27,493 nucleotides of DNA from Deltaproteobacteria bacterium (GTDB taxonomy: Bacteria; Bdellovibrionota; UBA1018), in the NCBI GenBank assembly GCA_013286765.1, contig JABDFB010000023.1:1-27493 (forward strand), in the 5' to 3' direction. Shown here piece after piece: positions 16,845-24,503 of this stretch; the first letter of the stretch is position 1; each line of letters opens with the position of its first letter. Under the pieces are notes generated by a model, which was given only the letters and a program-made list of their open reading frames with translations, was not told where the DNA came from and did no database searches. The position numbers and the translations under genes were made by a program.

Positions 16845-16893
16845 TTCCTCCGTCTCTTCCTGCAACATCGCCTGGCGTTTTTGTAAAATCTAT

Positions 16894-16926
16894 GCAAACA
16901 TTTTTAGCAAATCTAAGCAAATATTT
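16894..16926. promoter_or_regulatory. Direct repeats in the divergent promoter region of cytochrome and yceI genes
   Basis: In the gap between the divergent genes GCAAACA (16894), GCAAATC (16907) and GCAAATA (16917) occur on the plus strand with 13- and 10-base steps, in an AT-rich context. About one helical turn between copies would suit a regulator binding direct repeats on one DNA face. This is pattern recognition only; the gap is AT-rich and chance repeats are possible. Confidence 0.25.
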
Positions 16927-16944
16927 TATTAAGGAGAATCCTGG

Positions 16945-17544
16945 ATGGCGAAAAACGTACTTTCGCGTTTGGCATTACTGTTTTTTGCGAATGTTTTGGC
17001 TGGTAACCTCCTCTTTGCCGAAAACAATCAGCTTACACTTAATTTGGATCAAGGATCAGGTTCCGTCGAGTTTCACGCAACGGGCCATCCCAGTGCGATA
17101 AAAATAGTAGGTAAGGGAGAAAAACCTCACGGCAATTTTATTGTTGCAGGACATCAGGTCACGGGAGAAGCCCATTTTGAACTTGCCACATTGAATACGG
17201 GTATCGACATGCGCGATAGGCATATGAAGGAAAAATACCTGGAGGTGCAAAAATACCCCGAGGCCAGACTCACCATTACGAAGATGGAACTTCCAAAGGA
17301 TCTGAGTGAGGGTGCATCTATCAGTCCAGCTCAATTTACAGGGTCGCTCGCACTTCACGGACTTGAAAAGTCTATTGTAGGGACTGCAAATATTAAACGG
17401 GAAGGAAATCAAGTATCTCTAGAGGCACAGTTTAGTCTTAAGATCGCAGACTATGGTATCACTTTGCCTAGTTTTGCAGGGATTACAATGGCAGACGAAG
17501 TGCAAATTTCGGTGCTGGACACCGTTCCCGTTACTGACAAATAG
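16945..17544 (+). CDS. YceI-family periplasmic protein
   Basis: A 199-residue protein with AAGGAG at 16931-16936, 8 bases before the ATG. Residues 1-25 are a signal peptide ending near LFAENN. The mature part has the YceI lipocalin-like order: GSVEFHATGHPSAIKIVGKG, then TGEAHFELATLNTGIDMRDRHMKEKYLEV with the family core, then YPEARLTI, FTGSLALHGLEK and FSLKIADYGITLP. YceI proteins bind isoprenoid lipids such as polyprenyl quinones and often sit beside cytochrome genes. Here the divergent neighbours are two c-type cytochromes, which supports a link to electron carriers. The lipid bound is not known. Confidence 0.9.
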   Translation: MAKNVLSRLALLFFANVLAGNLLFAENNQLTLNLDQGSGSVEFHATGHPSAIKIVGKGEKPHGNFIVAGHQVTGEAHFELATLNTGIDMRDRHMKEKYLEVQKYPEARLTITKMELPKDLSEGASISPAQFTGSLALHGLEKSIVGTANIKREGNQVSLEAQFSLKIADYGITLPSFAGITMADEVQISVLDTVPVTDK

Positions 17545-17839
17545 AATGAATTGAGCCTCTGGAAAGACTATTGGTGTTTTCGTGAGTGATTCCTGTGATC
17601 AGTTCGACAAAATTCTTTCTCTTGTAGTTGAGCCCGGAACCAATATCTTCCAGCTTTTCATCCAAAATGCGTCCAGAGGCGATGCAAAGTTGCTCTACCG
17701 CTTGTTTTTGAGATTCCGAATCTTTTCTTTGAGCATGACTCGATACTCGAAAGTACGCAATCGTTAGCCTTTTTCTAGGTTTTTGTCCACTCAGCGACAA
17801 ATAATCCTCATGGTGGATGCCATTCGAATCTGCTCTAAC
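17531..17839 (-). pseudogene. IS607-type serine recombinase fragment
   Basis: A minus-strand open stretch reads IAYFRVSSHAQRKDSESQKQ and then LEDIGSGLNYKRKNFVELI. This is the start of the IS607 TnpA catalytic domain; the Ser in RVSS is the nucleophile of the family. Only about 70 residues of the catalytic domain remain: the KDRL.RFG region and everything after are lost and replaced by unrelated residues up to the stop at 17531. The expected N-terminal MerR-like helix-turn-helix is reduced to HHEDYLSLSGQ. No initiator ATG is present (the possible start at 17800 is TTG). No second gene (TnpB) and no left or right ends were seen. It begins right after the trmL stop codon. Confidence 0.75.
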
Positions 17840-18317
17840 TCAACTGCCTTATCGCCTCATAAACAGCAATTCCGACAGCATTGGACAAATTGAGAGAACG
17901 CACGCGCGCGTCGAACATCGGAATTCGTACAGTCCTATCAGGATAAGCATTCACAATAGAATCGGGCAGTCCTGCGGTTTCTTTTCCGAAGATGAGATAA
18001 CTGCCTTTTTCAAATCTCCATTCGAAGAGTGTGGAGCCGGCCTTTTTTGAAAAGAAAACCTTTGGCGCGGAAGGATTCATGGAGTCCAAAAATTCTTTTA
18101 AGCCGACATGTCGTTTTACTTTAAGGTGTTCCCAGTAGTCGAGTCCGGCTCTTTTCAGACGTGAGTGGGTAATTTCAAAACCGAGGGGCTCTACGAGGTG
18201 AAGGGTGCTGCCGGTAGCAAGACAGAGCCGCCCAATAGAACCTGTATTTTGAGGAATCTCGGGTTCGACCAGAACTACGTTAAGATCAAAAGAACCCACT
18301 AAATCACTGGAACTCAT
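17835..18317 (-). CDS. trmL: tRNA (cytidine(34)-2'-O)-methyltransferase TrmL
   Basis: 160-residue SPOUT (TrmH-clan) methyltransferase. Knot motifs are clear: VVLVEPEIPQNTGSIGRLC at the N-terminus, YLIFGKETAGLPD (motif 2) and RSLNLSNAVGIAVYEA (motif 3), with the short minimalist length of TrmL rather than longer rRNA-acting relatives. It 2'-O-methylates the wobble base of certain leucine tRNAs. AGGTGA lies upstream of ATG 18317. The gene is complete although its neighbours on both sides are gene fragments, and it starts 34 bp from the conserved 3' block of the second RelE-like cassette. Confidence 0.92.
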   Translation of the reverse strand: MSSSDLVGSFDLNVVLVEPEIPQNTGSIGRLCLATGSTLHLVEPLGFEITHSRLKRAGLDYWEHLKVKRHVGLKEFLDSMNPSAPKVFFSKKAGSTLFEWRFEKGSYLIFGKETAGLPDSIVNAYPDRTVRIPMFDARVRSLNLSNAVGIAVYEAIRQLS

Positions 18318-18350
18318 AAGTCACTTCACCTGTTTCAGTGTTCATCGTTC

Positions 18351-18676
18351 ATTAATCTCTCAACTGCTTAGCTAATTGCAAATTCAATGTTAAGGCTTTT
18401 CGGGAAGTGGTGGTCCGTCTTTCGGAAAAGGCTGAGCGGGAATTTTTCGTGTACGACTGAAATACTGGTTAATGATTGCGGTGGACTTTCCGATATCTTC
18501 AGTTTGATCTTTGCTTTGTTTAGTACCAATGAAAAGAAAAACCTTAATTTTAGTTTCCCTGAAGATGGCAAAGTAGACTCTCAGACCACGCGGAGATCGA
18601 TATTCGAACAAATAGTCACTAATTTGCCTTGGCCTCTCTCTGAATCCTTCCGCTCAGAAGACTCATCAAAATAAAG
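18351..18676 (-). repeat. RelE-like cassette, copy 2 (coding remnant plus 3' flank)
   Basis: Inverted partner of 13676-14018. The similarity starts at a shared TTTATTTT (18669-18676 region) and runs through the domain remnant. It continues past the stop at 18390-18392 into a non-coding block, 18351-18388, that matches 13981-14018 at 31 of 38 positions. Extension of similarity beyond the stop codon shows that more than a protein domain was copied. Confidence 0.8.
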
Positions 18677-18715
18677 AAGCGTTTCACTGGCATAATATTT
18701 AACGCAGTATGACAT
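18390..18715 (-). pseudogene. Broken stand-alone RelE/HigB-like gene, paralogue of the ankyrin protein's C-terminus
   Basis: The intact part reads EGFRERPRQISDYLFEYRSP, then RGLRVYFAI, VFLFIGTKQSKDQTEDI and PFPKDGPPLP, about 70% identical by eye to the last domain of the protein at 12092-13969. Going upstream the frame breaks: relative to copy 1 four bases (ATCA) are missing after GAGCG, and further indels follow. In the shifted frame an ATG at 18713-18715 begins MSYCVKYYASETLLYFDESS, which recalls the start of the domain in copy 1 (SPYRVTYES). So copy 2 was probably a free-standing small protein without ankyrin repeats. It lacks the KDEL tail. The rest of 18318-18808 (about 490 bp) holds no other gene that I can support. 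Confidence 0.75.
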
Positions 18716-18808
18716 AGTAAGATAAAAGGCAAGAAATATGAAAGATTAGCTTCTCGATATGACGACCTTCGGTTTCCTTTTCCAAAGATGAGAGAGCTGC
18801 ATTTTTTC

Positions 18809-20143
18809 CTATGGACGCAGGGTATTCATCATTCTTGGGAACGGAATGGTCTCACGAACATGCTCGGCGCCGGTAATCCAGGCGACCATTCTTTCAACGC
18901 CTAGGCCGAAGCCAGAATGTGGAACGGAGCCATATTTTCGCAGGTCGAGATACCATTTATAATCTTCGAACGCGAGGCCGTGCTCCTGCACCCTTCTGGT
19001 AAGAACGTTTAAACTTTCTTCTCTTTGTCCGCCGCCTATAATTTCGCCATATCCATCAGGCGCAATTAAATCGCAGCCCAAAGCGTAACGACCAGTACCC
19101 TCAGTACCGGGCCCACCAACCGTATCCGATTGTTTAAAATAGAAGGCCTTGATCTGCGAAGGCATGTGGTGAACGAAAACAGGTTTACCAAATTCCTCAC
19201 CCAGAGCGGTTTCATGAGGTGCTCCGTAGTCTTCACCCCAAGGTAGAACCACGCCTCTCTTTTCAAGTATTTTGATAGATTCGTCGTAACTAATTCGAGG
19301 AAACGGCGCCTTAATCGATTCGAGCTTTTGTAAGTCTCTCTCTAGGATTTTCAATTCGGCGGCCCGATTCGCTAGAACCGATTGAGCAATATATTCGACG
19401 AACTGCTCGCCTAGCTCCATATTATCGTTCAGATCGGCATAGGCCATTTCAGGTTCAACCATCCAAAATTCCGTCAGGTGCTTTCGCGTTTTCGATTTTT
19501 CCGCGCGGAAAGTGGGCCCAAAAACATAGACTTTACCAAACGCCATCGCGCCCGCTTCGCCATAGAGCTGGCCAGATTGTGTGAGATAAGCCTTCTCGTC
19601 GAAGTACTGGGTGCCAAAAAGCGTTGAAGTTCCTTCGCACGCACTTGGAGTGAGGATTGGCGCATCGAAACGAATAAATCCTTTGGATTCAAAAAAACCA
19701 TGAATCGCTTTCATGATTTCGGAGCGGACTCGAATATTTGCCCATTGTTTAGAACTACGGATCCAGAGATGGCGATTCTCCATTAAGAATTCCACACCAT
19801 GATCTTTAGGCGAAATTGGATAAGCCTCAGCGATTTGGTGGATGCGCAAATCTTGAAGACTGAGTTCATAGCCAATAGGCGAACGCGAATCTTTTCGAAG
19901 CTTTCCGGTCACTTCGATCGAAGACTCTTGGGTCAACTGGTCAAAGACGTTAAAGGAGCTTTCGTTTGATTCACCACGGACTAGCACGGCCTGCATAACG
20001 CCAGTTCCGTCTCGAATCATCAGAAAGCGAATCTTTCCGGAACTGCGCTTATGGTAAACCCAGCCTTTTATGGTTACTACCTGAGCGTCATATTTGTCGG
20101 GGTGCTTAACAACATCTTCTATGTAAAATCGATCTAGTGCCAT
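18809..20143 (-). CDS. asnS: Asparagine--tRNA ligase
   Basis: Class IIb aminoacyl-tRNA synthetase of 444 residues. An N-terminal OB-fold anticodon-binding domain (about 14-105, VTIKGWVYHKRSSGKIRFL) leads into the catalytic domain: DAPILTPSACEGTSTLFG, YLTQSGQLYGEAGAMAFGKV, motif 2 FRAEKSKTRKHLTEFWMVEPE-like (FRAEKSKTRKHLTEFWMVE), and motif 3 GFGLGVERMVAWITG. The wording CEG, AEKSKTRKHLTEFWM and PFPRMMNTLRP fits AsnRS rather than AspRS. Sixty-six bp separate it from the upstream aminopeptidase gene, and the two are probably transcribed together. Confidence 0.94.
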   Translation of the reverse strand: MALDRFYIEDVVKHPDKYDAQVVTIKGWVYHKRSSGKIRFLMIRDGTGVMQAVLVRGESNESSFNVFDQLTQESSIEVTGKLRKDSRSPIGYELSLQDLRIHQIAEAYPISPKDHGVEFLMENRHLWIRSSKQWANIRVRSEIMKAIHGFFESKGFIRFDAPILTPSACEGTSTLFGTQYFDEKAYLTQSGQLYGEAGAMAFGKVYVFGPTFRAEKSKTRKHLTEFWMVEPEMAYADLNDNMELGEQFVEYIAQSVLANRAAELKILERDLQKLESIKAPFPRISYDESIKILEKRGVVLPWGEDYGAPHETALGEEFGKPVFVHHMPSQIKAFYFKQSDTVGGPGTEGTGRYALGCDLIAPDGYGEIIGGGQREESLNVLTRRVQEHGLAFEDYKWYLDLRKYGSVPHSGFGLGVERMVAWITGAEHVRETIPFPRMMNTLRP

Positions 20144-20209
20144 ATTGATACTACCTAATTTAATCCCTTGTTCTAGGACGAGGCTCCTCTCGTTCTTACT
20201 TATGCCAGA

Positions 20210-21730
20210 TCAGTATTCCATAGCAAATCCGGCCAGCGTTCTAACGTAAATACCATTTGCGCCACGTTTAGGGTAGTAGGAGATATGCCCCAAATTCGTG
20301 TCCATCGCCGCTATATCCAGATGAGCCCATCGGGTATTCTTTCGAATAAACTGTTTTAGGAATAACGCGGCCCTAATTGCCCCGCCATAAGGATCATTAC
20401 CAACGTTCTTCATATCAGCGTAATCCGATCGGAGATCGTCAAAGTACTCGTCGTACAGGGGAAGCTGCCACATTCTTTCCCCATTCAGATCGCCAATATT
20501 CCGAATAGACTGAACCAGTCCTTCGTCATTGCCAAAGATGGCACAGCACTGTTTACCCAAAGCGATAGAAACTGCCCCCGTTAGAGTGGCTATATCTATC
20601 ACTGCATCCGGCTTAAGATCCTGAGCATAATCGAGAGCGTCGGCTAATACAAGTCGTCCTTCGGCATCCGTATTAATCACCTCAACGGTCTTACCGTTTC
20701 GGGATTTAAAAATATTGCCAGGTTGAATAGCTTTTCCATCCGGCATATTTTCCGTAAAGGCCATAATACCGATCACATGATTCGGGGCTTTCCACTTTGC
20801 AGCTAGTAGTACTGCGCCCATTACCGAAGCTGCCCCCGTCATGTCATGTTTCATTTCTTCCATGCGGGCAGCAGGTTTAATGGAGATCCCCCCAGAATCA
20901 AAGGTCACTCCTTTACCAACAATGGCAATTTTCTTGGCGTTTTTTAATTTCTTTGGAACATATTCAACTATGACTAAACGGGGCTCCTGATCGCTTCCCC
21001 TACTCACACCCAGGTAAAGATTCATTTTCTCGCGGATCAAGTCCTTCTTATCTAAGACTTTACACTTTAGCCCATGGGTGCGAGACAATCGTTTTGCTTC
21101 ATTCGCAAAATAGGTGGGAGTTCCCACGTTGGAAGGCTCGTTTGACCAATCGCGGGTTACTCGTAAGGCTTCTGCCATCACCTGGACTTCCGCAAGTTCT
21201 TTCTGAACCTGGGCCAGCTGTCTACTATCCCGACAAACAAAGCTAAACCGGTAAGAAGACTCGGCTGAATCGTCGGATCTAGATTTATATTTATTAAACT
21301 GGTAGGCGCCTAGAATGAGTCCTTCCGCCAAGGCGCGAAGCCACTTGTGGTGGTCCTCGCTCGGTAAACCGCGATTAAGGAAAGTCTCGGCATCAACAAC
21401 TATAGTCTTACACTTTTCGGAAAATAACTTAGACCAGATTTTGCCGCCGACAGATCTCACTTTTTCAGGCGTCAGCTCATTTGGAATTCCGAGGCCAACA
21501 AAAAGCGTGCTTTCACAATTCTGGAGCTCCAGAAATCTCGCAAACTGCAACGCATTATATTTTCCTTCAAACGTCCGAGTCTTGTCGAGTTTCTTTACTC
21601 CAAGATCATAGGGAGCTTTAGGTAGAAGAGCTCTCTTCTTTGAGTCTTGAAAGACACCGACAAGAACGGTATCACTATGTGTACGTTGTTCGAAAGAACT
21701 CCGAGCTTCAAGTAAGGGTAGTTTCTGCAT
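20210..21730 (-). CDS. pepA: Leucyl aminopeptidase, M17 family
   Basis: 506-residue cytosolic aminopeptidase. The C-terminal catalytic domain has VGKGVTFDSGGISIKP, EMKHDMTGAASVMGA and the signature NTDAEGRLVLADALDYA, which supply the two-metal site and the catalytic Lys and Arg. AIQPGNIFKSRNGKTVEV also fits the family. The N-terminal macro-like domain (about 1-165) is less conserved. Such enzymes recycle peptides and some act as DNA-binding regulators (PepA/XerA in E. coli); that second role cannot be judged here. The ATG at 21730 is preceded by a purine-rich AGAGAGAAG, and the gene is divergent from the sugar transferase across 49 bp. Confidence 0.93.
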   Translation of the reverse strand: MQKLPLLEARSSFEQRTHSDTVLVGVFQDSKKRALLPKAPYDLGVKKLDKTRTFEGKYNALQFARFLELQNCESTLFVGLGIPNELTPEKVRSVGGKIWSKLFSEKCKTIVVDAETFLNRGLPSEDHHKWLRALAEGLILGAYQFNKYKSRSDDSAESSYRFSFVCRDSRQLAQVQKELAEVQVMAEALRVTRDWSNEPSNVGTPTYFANEAKRLSRTHGLKCKVLDKKDLIREKMNLYLGVSRGSDQEPRLVIVEYVPKKLKNAKKIAIVGKGVTFDSGGISIKPAARMEEMKHDMTGAASVMGAVLLAAKWKAPNHVIGIMAFTENMPDGKAIQPGNIFKSRNGKTVEVINTDAEGRLVLADALDYAQDLKPDAVIDIATLTGAVSIALGKQCCAIFGNDEGLVQSIRNIGDLNGERMWQLPLYDEYFDDLRSDYADMKNVGNDPYGGAIRAALFLKQFIRKNTRWAHLDIAAMDTNLGHISYYPKRGANGIYVRTLAGFAMEY

Positions 21731-21779
21731 CTTCTCTCTTTACCGTTCTCCTCAGAGTTCATTAACATAGGGTTTAATT

Positions 21780-23183
21780 ATGTTGAAGCGGTATCACCAT
21801 ATTGTTGGCGGCATTTTTAGGTGTGTTGACGCATGCGTCATAGTGATTTCGTGGATTCTAGCTTATTGGCTCAGATTCTACTTTGATCCTATATTTGAAG
21901 TGACGAAAGGACTTCCCAGTTTTCAGTCTTATGCGACTTTGAGTATTCCAGTCGTTACCATTTGGATGGTCGTTTTCTCTTATATGCGTGTTTACTATTC
22001 TCGCCGAATGCTGCGCAGAACAGACGAAGTGCATTTAATACTAAGGGCGCACGGCACTTCCCTACTCCTATTTATCGCCCTCACCTATTTGGTTGCTGAT
22101 TATAAATATTCTCGAGTAGTCATGATTTATTTTGGTGCTTTAGGCGCTGTTCTACTAGTCTTTTTCAGACTTACTTTAAGAAACAGTCTCAGGGAGATTC
22201 GACGCCGAGGATTCAACTTGCGCCATGTCATTTGTGTCGGTGAAGGATCGGCCGTCGAGACTTTAATCCGGAGAATTGATAAATTTCCGGAACTCGGATT
22301 ACGCGTGATAGGCATTGCCACACACGAAAACTCACCTGTGACTTCGATTCACGGCAAACCTTTACTCGGAAGGTTTGGGCAGATTAACGATCTTGTGCAA
22401 AAACATCAGCCAGATCAAATCTTACTAGGGCTGTCGCGCAGTCAGTATGCCGATCTGGATCGCATTCTCGCATCGCTCAAAGATGAAACAGTCGATATCC
22501 AACTGGTGCCTGATATTCACGAATACGTCACCCTGGGGTGTGAAGTAGAAGACTTTGATGGATTGCCGATCGTCAATATCAATGACTCTCCGCTAGCTGG
22601 CTGGAGTGCACTCCTGAAACGGTTCACCGACATTGTCATTTCTTTCCTGGCGCTCATTTTTTTATCGCCGCTTTTTTGTCTAATAGCGTTCGCTATCAAA
22701 TTGACCTCTAAAGGGCCAATTTTCTTCGAACAGGAGCGCATGGGTTTGGATCGAAGAACATTTAAGATGTTAAAATTCCGTTCCATGCGAATGGATGCCG
22801 AAAATACCTCTGGGGCGGTCTGGGCCAGTCCAAACGATCAACGACGCACGAAGTTAGGAACGGCTCTGCGAAGCACGAGCTTGGATGAACTCCCACAGTT
22901 ATGGAATGTTCTAAAAGGCGAAATGTCGTTGGTCGGACCTCGACCTGAAAGACCTGTCTTTGTGCATCAATTCAGGCAGGAAGTCCCCCACTATATGCTC
23001 CGGCACAAAGTTAAATCTGGTATTACGGGCTGGGCCCAAATCAACGGGTGGAGAGGCAATACTTCGTTAGATCGTAGGATTGAGTTTGATCTCTACTACA
23101 TTCGTAACTGGTCCTATTTTTTCGACTTAAAAATTATCGGACTTACTTTCCTGAAGGGTTTTATTAATAAAAATGCTTACTAG
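21780..23183 (+). CDS. Polyprenyl-phosphate hexose-1-phosphate transferase (WcaJ/PglC superfamily, long form)
   Basis: 467-residue membrane protein that starts a lipid-linked glycan by moving a sugar phosphate onto undecaprenyl phosphate. The N-terminus has four to five membrane helices ([20 protein letters not shown] and on). A Rossmann-like cytosolic domain follows ([38 protein letters not shown]). The C-terminal bacterial sugar transferase domain has [59 protein letters not shown] and [14 protein letters not shown]. The catalytic Asp-Glu pair of this superfamily is in SLDELPQL. The layout matches TIGR03023/TIGR03025-type enzymes. No other glycan synthesis genes are beside it. It overlaps the LPS-permease gene by 11 bp, so lipopolysaccharide or capsule assembly is likely. 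Confidence 0.92.
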   Translation: MLKRYHHIVGGIFRCVDACVIVISWILAYWLRFYFDPIFEVTKGLPSFQSYATLSIPVVTIWMVVFSYMRVYYSRRMLRRTDEVHLILRAHGTSLLLFIALTYLVADYKYSRVVMIYFGALGAVLLVFFRLTLRNSLREIRRRGFNLRHVICVGEGSAVETLIRRIDKFPELGLRVIGIATHENSPVTSIHGKPLLGRFGQINDLVQKHQPDQILLGLSRSQYADLDRILASLKDETVDIQLVPDIHEYVTLGCEVEDFDGLPIVNINDSPLAGWSALLKRFTDIVISFLALIFLSPLFCLIAFAIKLTSKGPIFFEQERMGLDRRTFKMLKFRSMRMDAENTSGAVWASPNDQRRTKLGTALRSTSLDELPQLWNVLKGEMSLVGPRPERPVFVHQFRQEVPHYMLRHKVKSGITGWAQINGWRGNTSLDRRIEFDLYYIRNWSYFFDLKIIGLTFLKGFINKNAY

Positions 23184-24303
23184 ACTTTGGTCTTACTGCC
23201 GCCCGATCAAATTTGATCGTTACATACTGACGGAAACGATTGGGACGTTTTTTGGCTCCTGCATGTTTATTCTGTTTATCTTAATCATGTTTCAAGCATT
23301 GAGACTGGCAGAGATATTTATTATTCACGGTGTATCGGCCTACTTATTGGCCAAGCTAACGTTCTATTTATCGCTCTCGTTTCTACCAGCAGCACTTCCA
23401 CTCGCCTTTCTCACTTCAGTTCTAGTCGGATTTGGACGTTTGTCAGCAGACAGTGAGTTAATTGCCCTGAAATCCTGCGGCATGAGTATTTCTCGACTTG
23501 CCACTCCGATTGTTTTTTTTGCGATCGTCATTGTAGGTTTATCATTGCTTCTCAATATCCGGTGGGTCCCATGGGGCGAAATGGAATTCAAAAAAACGCA
23601 GATCAAGATCACCAATACAAAAGCAGTAACTGCCGTTAAAGAAGGCACGTTTACTTCCAATTTTTTTGACTTACTCATCTTTGCAGATAAAGTCGATATT
23701 CCGCGGAATCGTTTATATCGAGTATTTATACATGACGAACGAGAAGCCAAAAATCCCATGACCTATGTAGCTCGAGAAGCAGAGATTCTGCCAGTGAAGA
23801 CTTCTTCGGATCTATCTTCTGCAATTATGCTCAAACTCTATAACGGCAGCTCTCACCACAATAATCTGGAAACAAAAACCTACGAAAAGATGGATTTCGA
23901 CGTCTATAATTTATATCTAAAAGTCACAGAGGGACACGACAGTCTGGTCGAAAAGCCTCATATGATTCCACAAAATGACTTAATCCAACGCATTAAAAGA
24001 ACGACTCTAGAAACTTATGAAGGCCGCGAATATCGGGGCGAGTACTGGCGTCGATTTTCAACAGCACTTAGTCCGCTTACATTTGTTTTGCTGGGAATTG
24101 GCTTCGGATCATTTCGAAGTCGTTCAACGAGATCGAGTGCTTTCATCAGCGGATTTGTAATTTTACTCATTTATTGGACTCTACAAACAATAGGTACTGG
24201 AGCTCTCTTAAAAGGGAGCATGAGTCCTTTTACCGCGATGCAGGTGCCGAATTTAGTGATGTTAATTATCGGAATTTTCAGCTTTAAAAAGGCCGCCTGG
24301 TAA
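23173..24303 (+). CDS. LptF/LptG-family LPS export permease
   Basis: 376-residue YjgP/YjgQ-family protein. Three N-terminal helices (FFGSCMFILFILIMFQALRL; LSFLPAALPLAFLTSVLVGF; IVFFAIVIVGLSLLLNI) precede a periplasmic beta-jellyroll (about 130-280, EFKKTQIKI, VREAEILPV-like segments). Three more helices follow at the end (PLTFVLLGIGFGSF; FISGFVILLIYWTLQTIG; VPNLVMLIIGIFSF). GRLSADSELIALKSCGMS is the cytoplasmic coupling loop that contacts LptB. The protein works with LptB and a second permease to pull LPS out of the inner membrane. F or G cannot be told apart with confidence; no second permease is in the window. It overlaps the sugar transferase gene by 11 bp. Confidence 0.88.
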   Translation: MLTRLWSYCRPIKFDRYILTETIGTFFGSCMFILFILIMFQALRLAEIFIIHGVSAYLLAKLTFYLSLSFLPAALPLAFLTSVLVGFGRLSADSELIALKSCGMSISRLATPIVFFAIVIVGLSLLLNIRWVPWGEMEFKKTQIKITNTKAVTAVKEGTFTSNFFDLLIFADKVDIPRNRLYRVFIHDEREAKNPMTYVAREAEILPVKTSSDLSSAIMLKLYNGSSHHNNLETKTYEKMDFDVYNLYLKVTEGHDSLVEKPHMIPQNDLIQRIKRTTLETYEGREYRGEYWRRFSTALSPLTFVLLGIGFGSFRSRSTRSSAFISGFVILLIYWTLQTIGTGALLKGSMSPFTAMQVPNLVMLIIGIFSFKKAAW

Positions 24304-24324
24304 ACAGATCCTTGCTAATTAACC

Positions 24325-24409
24325 ATTTCTTAGAAATCTTTTATCGAAATCCTTAGAAGAAAGGCTGGTCAAGCATCTTGTGGATAACTTTTTTGTTTTT
24401 CTAAGAAAT
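24325..24409. repeat. Pair of 13-bp inverted repeats around the first DnaA box
   Basis: ATTTCTTAGAAAT (24325-24337) and TTTTCTAAGAAAT (24397-24409) are reverse complements at 12 of 13 positions, with the first DnaA box between them. They are AT-rich and far apart (59 bases), so a transcription terminator is unlikely. Confidence 0.55.
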
Positions 24410-24487
24410 AGGTAAATATTACCAAATTATACTAATGATTTCATAGTGTTATCAAATGTGGATAACTCGATGTTTCCTGGTGGATAA
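24379..24487 (+). promoter_or_regulatory. Cluster of three DnaA boxes in an AT-rich convergent gap
   Basis: TGTGGATAA, the exact complement of the consensus DnaA box TTATCCACA, occurs at 24379-24387 and 24457-24465. A one-mismatch copy GGTGGATAA is at 24479-24487. All three point the same way. The 200-bp gap lies between the 3' ends of the LPS permease and rodZ genes, where no promoter is expected, and the sequence between boxes 1 and 2 is strongly AT-rich. This could be a DnaA titration or reactivation site, or part of a replication origin. No dnaA or dnaN gene is in the window, and the genes to the right point toward the gap, which is not the usual picture for oriC. Confidence 0.6.
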
Positions 24488-24503
24488 CTTGTCTCGCTAC
24501 GCG

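Noticed and set aside
18387..18674. 95-codon plus-strand frame over the second RelE-like copy
   Set aside because: The minus strand carries the clear domain similarity, and copy 1 has an equivalent antisense frame with no conserved start.
24304..24503. Declaring this gap the chromosome origin oriC
   Set aside because: No dnaA, dnaN, gyrB or gidA nearby, genes to the right point toward the gap, and skew cannot be measured from one window; kept as a DnaA-box cluster only.
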